DNA of 64,000 nt from Streptomyces sp. 2114.4 (lineage in GTDB: Bacteria > Actinomycetota > Actinomycetes > Streptomycetales > Streptomycetaceae). Below, in pieces: positions 28,380 to 37,997 of the stretch (positions are counted from its first letter, which is position 1; every line of letters starts with the position of its first letter). Below the pieces are notes generated by a model, which made no database searches, had not been told where the DNA came from, and was given only the letters and a program-made list of their open reading frames with translations. The translations under genes were made by a program, and so were the position numbers. The stretch spans positions 2,666,001 to 2,730,000 of the forward strand of contig NZ_FYEY01000001.1 in assembly GCF_900187385.1 (NCBI RefSeq), in the 5' to 3' direction.

Positions 28380-29549
28380 TCAGTACTGCGGCGGCCCGAA
28401 CCCGCCCTGCGCGGGCGGCGGGGTGCCCGGCGGCATCGGCGGGGCACCGGGCGGCGCCGGCGACGGGCCGCTGACCGGGGGCACCGGGCCGGCGGGCGGC
28501 TGCCAGGCCGGCGGGCCCGGCGGCGGGGCCTGCGGACCGGCCGACGGTGCGGGCCGGCCGCCCGGCGCCGCGAAACCCGGCGCGGCGAACTGCGGGCCCG
28601 GCGCCGGCGCGAACCAGGCGGGGGCGACCGGCTCACCGCGGACCGTCAAGGCGAGCAGCGCCGCCGAGCCGAACAGGTCGAGCAGCAGCCCGATGTCACC
28701 GATGACGCTCAGGCCCGGCGTGGAGTCGCTCATCTCGAAGAGGGTGCCGTGGCCGGCCAGCGCGATCACCGTCACCAGGGCGCCGGGCAGCGCCACGACC
28801 GCCAGCCCGAAGGCCAGCCCGCGGGCCGCCGGGCCGCGCATCAGGCTGCTCAGCATGGCCACCGCGGTCAGTACGAGGAAGACCAGGGCGGACCAGCCGG
28901 GAGCCATGCTCAGCAGCGCGCTGAGGATGCCCTTGCCCAGGTAGAACACGGGGAGGGATGCGGCGTCGCTCTGCACCAGGATGTAGCCCTGCCAGACCAG
29001 GTTCCACAGCACCATCACGCCGAGCAGCAGACCGGCCGCCAGGCCGGCCGTCCGCGCCGGGCGCTTCGGCGGGTCCGTGGGGGTACGGCGCGGCCAGGAG
29101 CGCATACCGGCGAGCAGCACGACGCAGGCGGCGAAGGACAGCAGGAACAGGCACGCGCTGCTGAGGAAGACGCCTTCGAAAGGCGCGGTGTCGATGTCGG
29201 CGTGCAGGTACCAGCGGTTGTCGCTGGTGTGGAGGCCGGTGCTGAAGGTGGCCTGCGTCGCGGTGGCGAAGGTGACGGTGGTGGCGACGGCCAGCAGTCC
29301 GCCGGCCACCCGCCGCCCGGCGAAGGCCGCGAGCGCCGCCGCCAACTGGACCGCGGCGAGGCCGACATGGAAGGGGGTGGTGGCCTGGTTCAGGCCGGCA
29401 CGTTGACGGGCCCAGGCCTCCCAGAGGCCGCCGAGGCCGAACTCGCCGGCGTCCGCGGCCAGCCAGTAGGCCGTGAACAGGAAGAACAACAGGCAGAAAA
29501 CTCCGCCGGTGATACGGGCGCCCTTGGCGAGCGCCATGGATTGCGGCAT
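28380..29549 (-). CDS. Polytopic membrane protein with Pro-rich tail
   Basis: 389 residues, not assigned to a named family. About eight hydrophobic segments lie between residues 12 and 320 (GGVFCLLFFLFTAYWLA is the first), separated by short loops. The C-terminal 70 residues are a Pro/Gly/Ala-rich tail (PAPPGAPPMPPG type), probably disordered and cytoplasmic. ATG 29549 has GGGGGA upstream. Similar proteins of unknown function are common in streptomycetes. It follows the inositol operon terminator and is probably a separate unit. Confidence 0.75.
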   Translation of the reverse strand: MPQSMALAKGARITGGVFCLLFFLFTAYWLAADAGEFGLGGLWEAWARQRAGLNQATTPFHVGLAAVQLAAALAAFAGRRVAGGLLAVATTVTFATATQATFSTGLHTSDNRWYLHADIDTAPFEGVFLSSACLFLLSFAACVVLLAGMRSWPRRTPTDPPKRPARTAGLAAGLLLGVMVLWNLVWQGYILVQSDAASLPVFYLGKGILSALLSMAPGWSALVFLVLTAVAMLSSLMRGPAARGLAFGLAVVALPGALVTVIALAGHGTLFEMSDSTPGLSVIGDIGLLLDLFGSAALLALTVRGEPVAPAWFAPAPGPQFAAPGFAAPGGRPAPSAGPQAPPPGPPAWQPPAGPVPPVSGPSPAPPGAPPMPPGTPPPAQGGFGPPQY

Positions 29550-29605
29550 TTCGTCCCCCGGTTGTGTCGATGCGCGGCGAGGGAGCACCGTAGCAACGCC
29601 GAGAT

Positions 29606-29644
29606 GACGGACCCCCTGCCGGTACGGCCGGCAGGGGGTCCGTC
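29606..29644 (-). terminator. Terminator of the leftward inositol operon
   Basis: A perfect 17-bp stem (29606-29622 with 29628-29644, 5-nt loop) begins 10 bases beyond the mmsA stop. No U-tract is present, common for GC-rich actinomycete terminators. Confidence 0.75.
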
Positions 29645-29654
29645 GGAACGTCCC

Positions 29655-31148
<1,494 letters not shown>

Positions 31149-31185
31149 GCGGAGGGCCTTTCTGGGTGACGACTTCGAGCGGGAG

Positions 31186-33102
31186 TCAGAGGTGGCGGCG
31201 GCGCCCGGCGGTGTGCCGGTCGTACGCCTCCCGGGCAGCCACCGCCGCCGGACGTGTCGCGGTCTCGGCAACAGGCACATCCCACCAGGCCTGAGCCTCG
31301 GGCGCGCCCGGCACAGTGTCAGCCGTTTCGGTCTCGACATAGACACATGTGGGCCGGTTCGCGCCCCGCGCCTCGGCCAGCGCGGCACGCAGCTCACCGA
31401 CGGTGGCCGCCCGCAGCACCTGCATGCCCAGCGACGCGGCATTGGCCGCGAGATCGACCGGCAGCGGCGCACCGGTGTACGTGCCGTCCGCGGCGCGGAA
31501 GCGGTAGTCGGTGCCGAAGCGCTCACCGCCGGTGGCCTGGGACAGCCCGCCGATCGAGGCATAGCCGTGGTTCTGGACGAGGACGACGTTGATGTGGATG
31601 CCCTCCTGGACCGCGGTGACCAGTTCGGTGGGGTTCATCAGATACGTACCGTCGCCGACCAGCGCCCACACCGGCCGGTCGGGGGCGGCGAGCCGGACGC
31701 CGATCGCGGCCGGGATCTCATAGCCCATGCAGGAGTAGCCGTACTCCAGGTGGTACTGCCTGCGGGACCGGGCACGCCAGAGTTTGTGCAGGTCACCGGG
31801 GAGGGAACCGGCCGCGTTGATGATCACGTCGGTGTCGTCGACCACGGCGTCCAGCGCGCCCAGCACCTGGGTCTGCGAGGGCCGCACCGACGGGTCGGCG
31901 GCCCCGTACGCGGCGTCCACCCGCCGCTCCCAGCCGGCCTTCGCCTCCCGGTAGGCGGCCTCGTACTCCGCGTCGACCCGCTCGCCGGACAGCTCCTTCG
32001 CCAGCGCCTCCAGACCGGCGCGGGCGTCGGCGACCAGGGAGAGCCCGCCGAGCTTGTGGGCGTCGAAGGACGCGATGTTGAGGTTGACGAAGCGGACACC
32101 GGGCGCGGCGAACAGGGTCGACGAGGCGGTGGTGAAGTCGGTGTAACGGGTGCCGACGCCGAGGACCACGTCGGCCTCGCGGGCGAGGGCGTCGGCGGTG
32201 GCGGTGCCGGTGTGGCCGATGCCGCCCACGTCGGCGGGGTGGTCGTGGCGCAGCGAACCCTTGCCGGCCTGGGTGGACGCGACCGGGATGCCGGTGGCGT
32301 CGGCGAACGCGCACAGCGCGTCCTCGGCCTCGCTGTGGTGGACCCCGCCGCCCGCGATGACCAAGGGCCGGCGGGCGCCGCGCAGGGCCCGTACGGCCTC
32401 GGCGAGGGCGTCGGCGTCGGGGGCGGGCCTCGGGACGCGCCACACCCGGTCGGCGAAGAACTCCTCCGGCCAGTCGTACGCCTCGGCCTGCACGTCCTGC
32501 GGCAGCGCGAGGGTGACGGCGCCGGTGTCGACGGGGTCGGCGAGCACCCGCATGGCCTGCAGGGCCGCGGGGATCAGCGCCTCGGGCCGGGTGACCCGGT
32601 CGAAGTAGCGGGAGACCGGGCGCAGCGCGTCATTGACCGAGACATCACCGGCAAAGGGCACTTCGAGCTGCTGGAGGACGGGGTCGGCGGGCCGGGTGGC
32701 GAAGATGTCGCCGGGCAGCAGCAGGACCGGGAGGCGGTTGACGGTGGCGAGCGCGGCGCCGGTGACGAGGTTGGTGGCGCCGGGGCCGATGGAGGTGGTG
32801 ACGGCCTGCGCGCCGAGCCGGTCGCGCTGCCGGGCGTAGCCGACCGCGGCATGCACCATGGCCTGCTCGTTGCGGCCCTGGAGGTACGGCAGCACCGGGG
32901 GTCCGGGGGTTGTCCCCTGGTGGGACGCAGCCCCCGATTCCAGCAGCGCCTGCCCGAGGCCGGCGACATTGCCGTGGCCGAAGATGCCCCAGCAGGCGTT
33001 GATCAGGCGGTGCCGGCGGCCGTCCCGCTCGGTGTACTGGTGGGCCAGGAACTCGACCAGGGCCTGCGCGACCGTCAGCCGGCGGGTCGTCGGAGCGTTC
33101 AT
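31186..33102 (-). CDS. iolD: 3D-(3,5/4)-trihydroxycyclohexane-1,2-dione hydrolase
   Basis: 638 residues, the usual length for IolD, with the thiamine-diphosphate enzyme layout: N-terminal PYR domain (conserved GRNEQAM with the activating Glu), central domain, and PP domain with VGDGTYLMNPTEL then NHGYAS holding the Mg-ThDP motif. It opens the C6 ring of the diketone made by inosose dehydratase, giving 5-deoxy-glucuronate. ATG 33102 has CAGGAGA at good spacing and overlaps the iolB stop by 4 bases, indicating coupled translation. Confidence 0.96.
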   Translation of the reverse strand: MNAPTTRRLTVAQALVEFLAHQYTERDGRRHRLINACWGIFGHGNVAGLGQALLESGAASHQGTTPGPPVLPYLQGRNEQAMVHAAVGYARQRDRLGAQAVTTSIGPGATNLVTGAALATVNRLPVLLLPGDIFATRPADPVLQQLEVPFAGDVSVNDALRPVSRYFDRVTRPEALIPAALQAMRVLADPVDTGAVTLALPQDVQAEAYDWPEEFFADRVWRVPRPAPDADALAEAVRALRGARRPLVIAGGGVHHSEAEDALCAFADATGIPVASTQAGKGSLRHDHPADVGGIGHTGTATADALAREADVVLGVGTRYTDFTTASSTLFAAPGVRFVNLNIASFDAHKLGGLSLVADARAGLEALAKELSGERVDAEYEAAYREAKAGWERRVDAAYGAADPSVRPSQTQVLGALDAVVDDTDVIINAAGSLPGDLHKLWRARSRRQYHLEYGYSCMGYEIPAAIGVRLAAPDRPVWALVGDGTYLMNPTELVTAVQEGIHINVVLVQNHGYASIGGLSQATGGERFGTDYRFRAADGTYTGAPLPVDLAANAASLGMQVLRAATVGELRAALAEARGANRPTCVYVETETADTVPGAPEAQAWWDVPVAETATRPAAVAAREAYDRHTAGRRRHL

Positions 33103-34055
33103 CGGGCGTCTCCTGTGGGCGCTTCGTAGAGGGGGAGGCGGGGGTCGACGGGCTGAGCGGGCCAGGTGGAGCGGATCCAGCCGTGGTCGGGGTGATCGCA
33201 GATCAGCCACTCACGGGTCTCGCCGGGCCCGGCCATCACATTGAGGTAGTACAGAGCGTGGCCGGGCGCCGCGATCGACGGACCGTGCCAGCCGTCGGGG
33301 ATCAGGACCGCGTCACCGCTGCGGACCTCGGCCAGCACGTCGGTGCCGCGGCCGTGCCCCGAGGGGGTGACGCGCTGGTAGCCGACGCCTTCGGTGCCGT
33401 GCGCGGACTCGACCTCGAAGTAGTAGATCTCCTCCAGCTCGGACTCCTCGCCGGGGCGGCACTCGTCGTGCTTGTGCGGCGGGTAGGAGGACCAGTTGCC
33501 GCCGGGGGTGAGCACTTCCACCGCGATGAGCCGGTCGCACTCGAAGGTGCCCGCGGCGCCGAAGTTGTTGACCTGGCGGGAGCAGTTGCCGGTGCCGCGC
33601 AGCTCGACGGGGACGTCACAGGCCGCACCGTAGCGGGCGGGCAGACGGCGCTCGCAGCGGGCGCCGGTGAGCGCGAAACGGCCGCCGGCGCCGCTCGCGA
33701 TCTGCACATGGGCGTCACGCGGTACGTACGCGAAATCGGTGACCCCGCTGAACACGCTCTCCCGGCCGGTCAGTTCGAACATCTCACCGGTCTTACCGGC
33801 CTCACCGGTCTTGCTGGTCTCACCGGCCTTGCCGGCCTCACCGGTCTCACCGCTGTCGGTCAGCACCGTGCAGCCTCCGGACAGCGGCAGCACGATCCAT
33901 TCGCTGTCACCGGTGGCGAAGGAGTGGTGGCCACCGGGCGGCAGGTCGAGGACGCGCAGCGAGGAGTAGCCCCAGCCCGCCCGCTTCGGATCGATGTCCA
34001 GCGCATACGGGCCGTCGGCCGCCGCTGTGGCCTTCAGGTGGAATTCAGTGCTCAT
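33099..34055 (-). CDS. iolB: 5-deoxy-glucuronate isomerase
   Basis: 318 residues, bicupin fold. SYPPHKHDE supplies metal-binding His and Glu residues, with further ligands around EEIYYFEV and DGWHGPS. It isomerises 5-deoxy-glucuronate to 2-deoxy-5-keto-gluconate. An insertion at about residues 66-90, made of G-E/K-T/A triplets, is encoded by eight 9-bp tandem units and lies between STVL-like strands of the first cupin; the family does not normally have it. The stop overlaps the iolD start. Confidence 0.95.
   Translation of the reverse strand: MSTEFHLKATAAADGPYALDIDPKRAGWGYSSLRVLDLPPGGHHSFATGDSEWIVLPLSGGCTVLTDSGETGEAGKAGETSKTGEAGKTGEMFELTGRESVFSGVTDFAYVPRDAHVQIASGAGGRFALTGARCERRLPARYGAACDVPVELRGTGNCSRQVNNFGAAGTFECDRLIAVEVLTPGGNWSSYPPHKHDECRPGEESELEEIYYFEVESAHGTEGVGYQRVTPSGHGRGTDVLAEVRSGDAVLIPDGWHGPSIAAPGHALYYLNVMAGPGETREWLICDHPDHGWIRSTWPAQPVDPRLPLYEAPTGDAR
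33786..33857. repeat. 9-bp minisatellite inside iolB
   Basis: Eight units of the form ACCGGYCTY in tandem, in frame, encoding 24 residues of Gly/Glu/Lys/Thr/Ala. Copy-number change would keep the frame. Confidence 0.9.
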
Positions 34056-34162
34056 GTATCGAGTCTCCTGCGGAAATCGCGGTGTTCACAGCAGGCCTCC
34101 GGTGGTGTCCACGGTCTTCACCGTTGGCCCACGGCGGTGGTCACCTCCGGCCGGCGGGGTGG

Positions 34163-35050
34163 TCACAGCAGGCCCACGGCGGTGTCCACGGCCGCCGCGA
34201 CATCGCCGTCGGCCGGGTAGAGCAGGGAGCGGCCGACGACCAGGCCCTGCACCGTCGGCAGCCGCAGCGCCTTGCGCCACTTCTCGTAGGCGGCTTCCTG
34301 GTCCTGGACGGTGCTGCCGATGTCGCCGCCGAGCAGCACCGTCGGCAGCGTGGTGGTCTCGCAGACCCGGGCCATGGCGTCGGGGTCGTCGGTGACCGGC
34401 AGCTTCAGCCAGGTGTAGGCGGAGGTGCCGCCGAGGCCGGAGGCGATGGCCACCGAGCGGGTGACGGCCTCGGCGCTGAGGTCGTTGCGGACCGCGCCTT
34501 CTCTCCGGGAGGAGAGGAACGGCTCCACGAAGACGGGAAGTTGCCGCTCGGCCATCGCGTCGATGGCACGGGCCGTGGTCTCCAGGGTGGTCAGCGAACC
34601 GGGGTCGCTGTAGTCGATGCGCAGCAGCAGTTTGCCGGCGTCGAAGCGGAGCCGGGCGAGATCCTGGGGGCGGTGCCCGGTGAACCGGTCGTCCATCTCG
34701 AAGGCGGCACCCGCGATACCGCCGCGGTTCATCGAGCCCATCACGACCTTCCCCTCGAGGGCCCCGATCAGCAGCAGGTCCTCCAGGATGTCGGCGGTGG
34801 CGAGCACCCCGTCCACACCGGGCCGGGACAGCGCAAGGACCAGGCGTTCGAGCAGATCGAGGCGGTTGGCCATGGCGAGCTGCCGGTCTCCGACCGCGAG
34901 CGCGCCGCGGGCCGGGTGATCGGCCGCGACGATCATCAGCCGGCCGCTGTCGCCGATGAGCGGGCGACGGGTGCGGCGGGCGGCGGCCTCCGCGACGGCT
35001 TCGGGGTGCCGGGCCCGCAGCGTCGCGAGGTCACTGATCCGAGGGTTCAA
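34163..35050 (-). CDS. Cgl0159-type (beta/alpha)8 aldolase, probable DKGP aldolase
   Basis: 295 residues, a TIM-barrel of the DeoC/LacD-like aldolase superfamily (GRLMIVAADHPARG and GVDGVLATADILEDLLL in the first half; YTWLKLPVTDDP carries the probable Schiff-base Lys). The gene sits directly after iolC, as the Cgl0159 gene does in Corynebacterium glutamicum. No IolJ is seen here, so it most likely cleaves 2-deoxy-5-keto-gluconate 6-phosphate to DHAP and malonate semialdehyde; this is inference from context. The frame starts with TTG at 35050, with AAGGTGAG 8 bases before; an in-frame GTG 15 bases upstream runs into a stop. The gap to iolB holds a degenerate duplicate of its last 25 bases. 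Confidence 0.8.
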   Translation of the reverse strand: MNPRISDLATLRARHPEAVAEAAARRTRRPLIGDSGRLMIVAADHPARGALAVGDRQLAMANRLDLLERLVLALSRPGVDGVLATADILEDLLLIGALEGKVVMGSMNRGGIAGAAFEMDDRFTGHRPQDLARLRFDAGKLLLRIDYSDPGSLTTLETTARAIDAMAERQLPVFVEPFLSSRREGAVRNDLSAEAVTRSVAIASGLGGTSAYTWLKLPVTDDPDAMARVCETTTLPTVLLGGDIGSTVQDQEAAYEKWRKALRLPTVQGLVVGRSLLYPADGDVAAAVDTAVGLL

Positions 35051-35213
35051 GGCTCAACTCACCTTCTTGAGTGCACAGGTGGGGCGGGGACGGCTGCGGG
35101 GGCGACCCCGGGGCGACGGAGGTGGGCGGTCCCGGGGCGACGGGGTGGTCGTCGACGGGGCGGCGGGGTGGGTGCGGCCGCAGGGGTGACAGGGACGAAT
35201 GCGGCCACAGGGG

Positions 35214-36206
35214 TCACCGCCCCGCGAGGAACGCGTCGACCTCGTCGGCCGTGGGCATCGCAGACGAACAGGCGAGACGGGAGGCGACGATCGCGCCGGC
35301 GGCGTTGGCGTAGCGCATCATCGGCTCCAGGTCCCACCCGGCCAGGAGGCCGTGGCAGAGCGAGCCGCCGAAGGAGTCGCCGGCGCCGAGGCCGTTGACG
35401 ACCTCGACGGGGGTCGGCGGGACCTCGGCGATGCGGCCGTCCCGGTGCACGGCGAGCACGCCCTTGGGGCCCTGCTTGATGACGGCGAGCTCGACACCCA
35501 TGTCCAGCAGCGCCTGGGCGCAGGCCTGGGGATCGCGCAGTCCGGTGGCGACCTCGGCCTCGTCGACATTGCCGACCGCCACCGTGGCGTACCGCAGGGC
35601 GGCTTCGTAATACGGGCGGGCGGCGGCCATGGCTGCGGCGCCGCTCGCGCCGCCGTCCCCGGAGGCACCGCCCTCGCCGCCCCAGAACATCGGCCGCCAG
35701 TCGAGGTCGAACACGGTGGTCCCCGTCCTGGCGCGGGCCTCCAGCGCGGCGAGGGTGGCACTGCGGCTGGGCTCCTCGCACAGCCCCGTGCCGGTGACCC
35801 AGAAGATCCGGGCGCCCACGATCGCGTCCTGGTCCAGTTCCTCGGGGCGGATGACCAGATCGGGGGCCTTGGGGCGGCGGTAGAAGTAGAGCGGAAAGTC
35901 GTCCGGCGGGAAGATCTCGCAGAAGGTGACCGGCGTCGGATAGGCGTCGACGGGGGTCACCCAGCGGTCGTCCACACCGAAGTCGCGCAGCGCCTGGTGG
36001 ACGTAGTCGCCGAACGGGTCACTTCCGGTGCGGCTGATGACCGCACTTAGCCGGCCGAGCCGGGCCGCGGCGACCGCCACATTGGTGGCCGAGCCACCGA
36101 GGAACTTCCCGAACGTCTCCACCTGCGCCAGCGGCACACCGGTCTGCAGCGGGTAGATGTCGACTCCGATGCGGCCCATGGTGATCAGGTCGTACGGCTC
36201 GGTCAT
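35214..36206 (-). CDS. iolC: 5-dehydro-2-deoxygluconokinase
   Basis: 330 residues, PfkB family. The N-terminal signature with GGSATNVAVAAARLG binds the sugar; GLGAGDSFGG near the C-terminus holds the catalytic Asp and anion hole. It phosphorylates 2-deoxy-5-keto-gluconate at the 6-position. An Ala/Gly/Ser-rich loop (about 180-192) looks like a recent insertion. ATG 36206 has AAGGGG upstream. It is the first gene of the leftward operon, behind a promoter with a TTGACA -35. Confidence 0.95.
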   Translation of the reverse strand: MTEPYDLITMGRIGVDIYPLQTGVPLAQVETFGKFLGGSATNVAVAAARLGRLSAVISRTGSDPFGDYVHQALRDFGVDDRWVTPVDAYPTPVTFCEIFPPDDFPLYFYRRPKAPDLVIRPEELDQDAIVGARIFWVTGTGLCEEPSRSATLAALEARARTGTTVFDLDWRPMFWGGEGGASGDGGASGAAAMAAARPYYEAALRYATVAVGNVDEAEVATGLRDPQACAQALLDMGVELAVIKQGPKGVLAVHRDGRIAEVPPTPVEVVNGLGAGDSFGGSLCHGLLAGWDLEPMMRYANAAGAIVASRLACSSAMPTADEVDAFLAGR

Positions 36207-36264
36207 GTGCGCCCCTTCGGGTCGGCCGGCGCGGCGGATTCGGCGGGTTCGGCTCTGAGGAAAG

Positions 36265-36309
36265 GTCTAACGGGGAGAGTCAGACCCTGTCAACACTTTG
36301 TCCTTACAT
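36265..36309 (-). promoter_or_regulatory. Leftward iol promoter with shared operator element
   Basis: Read leftward: TTGACA (36288-36293), a 17-bp spacer, TTAGAC (36265-36270). The 22 bases ending in TTGACA (36288-36309) match the element at 36620-36641 at 19 of 22 positions. A repressor bound here would cover the -35 box. The iolC start is 58 bases downstream of the -10. Confidence 0.75.
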
Positions 36310-36410
36310 ACTGACGTTGAAGGGAGTTGTCGAGGCCGGGGCGCCGAAGGGGAGTGCCGGGCCCAATGAGCGGAGGCCCGACCCACCCGGAACACTCCCC
36401 GAGGCAATCC

Positions 36411-36545
36411 GGGAGGCAATCCGGAGCGCCGCGGAGGGGCGCCGCGGAGCGCCAATCGGAGCACCGCGGAGGAGCACCGCGGAGGAGCGCCACGGAGCGC
36501 CAATCGGAGCGCCGCGGAGCGCCGAACGAGGCACCGCGCACCACC
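36411..36545. repeat. GC-rich tandem repeats between the divergent iol promoters
   Basis: GCGCC-GCGGAG type units of 15-18 bp repeat irregularly; a block starting with CGGAGCGCCAATCGGAGC occurs at 36445 and again at 36493, 48 bases apart. The remaining gap (36207-36727) holds the two promoters and no gene. Confidence 0.75.
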
Positions 36546-36605
36546 AAACGAGGCGCGCGCAGCACCAACCGGGGCGCCACGGGAATACTCACCGGAGCCA
36601 TCAAA

Positions 36606-36664
36606 GTCCTTAAGTCCTAATGTCAGGACGAAGTCTTGACACTCCCCGGGGCGACAGAGAGGCT
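36606..36664 (+). promoter_or_regulatory. Rightward iol promoter with shared operator element
   Basis: TTGACA at 36636-36641, a 17-bp spacer, GAGGCT at 36659-36664. It contains the 22-nt element (36620-36641) shared with the leftward promoter, an overlapping GTCCT/AGGAC inverted repeat (36614-36629) and repeated AGTCCT (36605-36610, 36613-36618). A start codon follows at 36728. Confidence 0.7.
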
Positions 36665-36727
36665 GTGCCCCACGACCCACCCCAGCGCCTCCCGGTCACC
36701 GTCGACCGGCGAGAGGAGAGCCGCAGC

Positions 36728-37648
36728 ATGTCCGTTCCCCATGCCGCCCCGCCCGTCCTGGACCGCCTTCGCGTCGGTTCCGCACCCGACTCCTGGGGAG
36801 TCTGGTTCCCCGACGACGACCACCAGGTGCCCTGGCAGCGTTTCCTGGACGAGGTCGCCGAAGCCGGCTACGAGTGGATCGAGCTCGGCCCGTACGGCTA
36901 CCTGCCCACCGACCCCGCCGTCCTGCGCGACGAGATCACCCGCCGCAGCCTGCAGGTCTCGGCCGGCACGATCTTCACCTCGCTGCACCACGGCCCGTCC
37001 GTATGGGACAAGACCTGGGCGCACGTCTCCGAGGTCGCCACCCTCACCCAGGCGATGGGCGCGGGACACCTCGTCGTCATCCCGTCCTTCTGGCGGGACG
37101 ACAAGACCGCCGAGGAGATCGAGCCGCGCGAGCTGACCGCGGAGCAGTGGAAGCACCTGACCACCGGCATGGAGCGGCTGGGCAAGCGCGTACGGGACGA
37201 GTTCGGGCTGGACATCGTCGTCCACCCGCACGCCGACACCCACATCGACACCGAGGAACACGTCGAGCGGTTCCTGCACGCCACCGACTCCGGCCTGGTC
37301 AACCTCTGCCTGGACACCGGCCACTACGCCTACTGCGGCGGCGACAGCGTCAAGCTGATCCGCACCTACGGCGAGCGGATCGGCTACCTCCACCTCAAGC
37401 AGGTCGACCCGGACATCCTCGGCGAGGTCGTCGCCAACGGCACCCCGTTCGGCCCGGCCGTCAAGCAGGGCGTGATGTGCGAGCCGCCGCTCGGCGTGCC
37501 CGCCCTGCCGCCCGTCCTGCAGGCCGCCCAGGAGCTGGACGTCGACCTCTTCGCCATCGTCGAGCAGGACATGTACCCCTGCCCGCCCGACCAGCCGTTC
37601 CCCATCGCCGAGCGCACCCGCCGCTTCCTGCGCTCCTGCGGCGCCTGA
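36728..37648 (+). CDS. IolE/IolH/IolI-like sugar isomerase or dehydratase
   Basis: 306 residues, AP-endonuclease-2-type TIM barrel. Metal and substrate positions are seen in DIVVHPHADTH, CLDTGHYAYCGGD and YLHLKQVDPD, with a final Glu in AIVEQDMYP. The opening VGSAPDSWGVWFPDDDHQ is typical of IolE-like proteins. As no other inosose dehydratase lies in the locus, it is the best candidate to turn scyllo-inosose into the diketone used by IolD, but related enzymes isomerise inososes or keto sugars, so I give no symbol. ATG 36728 has GAGGAGAG upstream. It is the first gene of the rightward unit. Confidence 0.85.
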   Translation: MSVPHAAPPVLDRLRVGSAPDSWGVWFPDDDHQVPWQRFLDEVAEAGYEWIELGPYGYLPTDPAVLRDEITRRSLQVSAGTIFTSLHHGPSVWDKTWAHVSEVATLTQAMGAGHLVVIPSFWRDDKTAEEIEPRELTAEQWKHLTTGMERLGKRVRDEFGLDIVVHPHADTHIDTEEHVERFLHATDSGLVNLCLDTGHYAYCGGDSVKLIRTYGERIGYLHLKQVDPDILGEVVANGTPFGPAVKQGVMCEPPLGVPALPPVLQAAQELDVDLFAIVEQDMYPCPPDQPFPIAERTRRFLRSCGA

Positions 37649-37689
37649 ACCACCCGCCGCAGCGGGGCCGTGCACCACCTCAAGACCGC

Positions 37690-37823
37690 ACGCCACCCCG
37701 AGGCCCCCGAGGCCGCGCGCCACGCCCGAGGCCCCGCACCACGCCCCGAGGCCCCGCGCCACCCCAGGGCCGCACACCGCTTCAAGGCCGCACGCCGCCC
37801 GCAGGCCGCGCGCCGCCCGCAGG
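37690..37823. repeat. About 19-bp CGAGGCCCCG-type tandem repeats
   Basis: Three to four degenerate units (CACGCCCGAGGCCCCGC type) follow the isomerase stop, then two CGCCGCCCGCAGG units. They lie in the 349-base gap before iolG; no gene is seen. Confidence 0.7.
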
Positions 37824-37920
37824 TCGGGCGGCTTGAGGCGTGCGCCCTGTAGAGGTAGGCCTCGTGCAGGTACGTCTCGCATGCGTATGCCGCACGACCG
37901 CCTCCTCACACCCCGGCAAC

Positions 37921-37985
37921 GATTACGGAGAGTAATCAGTTCCCAGCGTACATCACACTCTGTAGCACGTAAGGAAACGTAAGGA
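37921..37985 (+). promoter_or_regulatory. Operator-like sites upstream of iolG
   Basis: GATTAC/GTAATC (37921-37926 and 37932-37937) form a perfect 6-bp inverted repeat, and ACGTAAGGA occurs twice, 10 bases apart (37967-37975, 37977-37985), just before iolG. The region is AT-richer than its surroundings, suggesting iolG has its own control besides the upstream promoter. Confidence 0.5.
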
Positions 37986-37997
37986 CTTGAGGACGAC

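Noticed and set aside
36411..36545. Possible CRISPR array
   Set aside because: Repeats are contiguous and degenerate, with no unique spacers of constant length and no cas genes.
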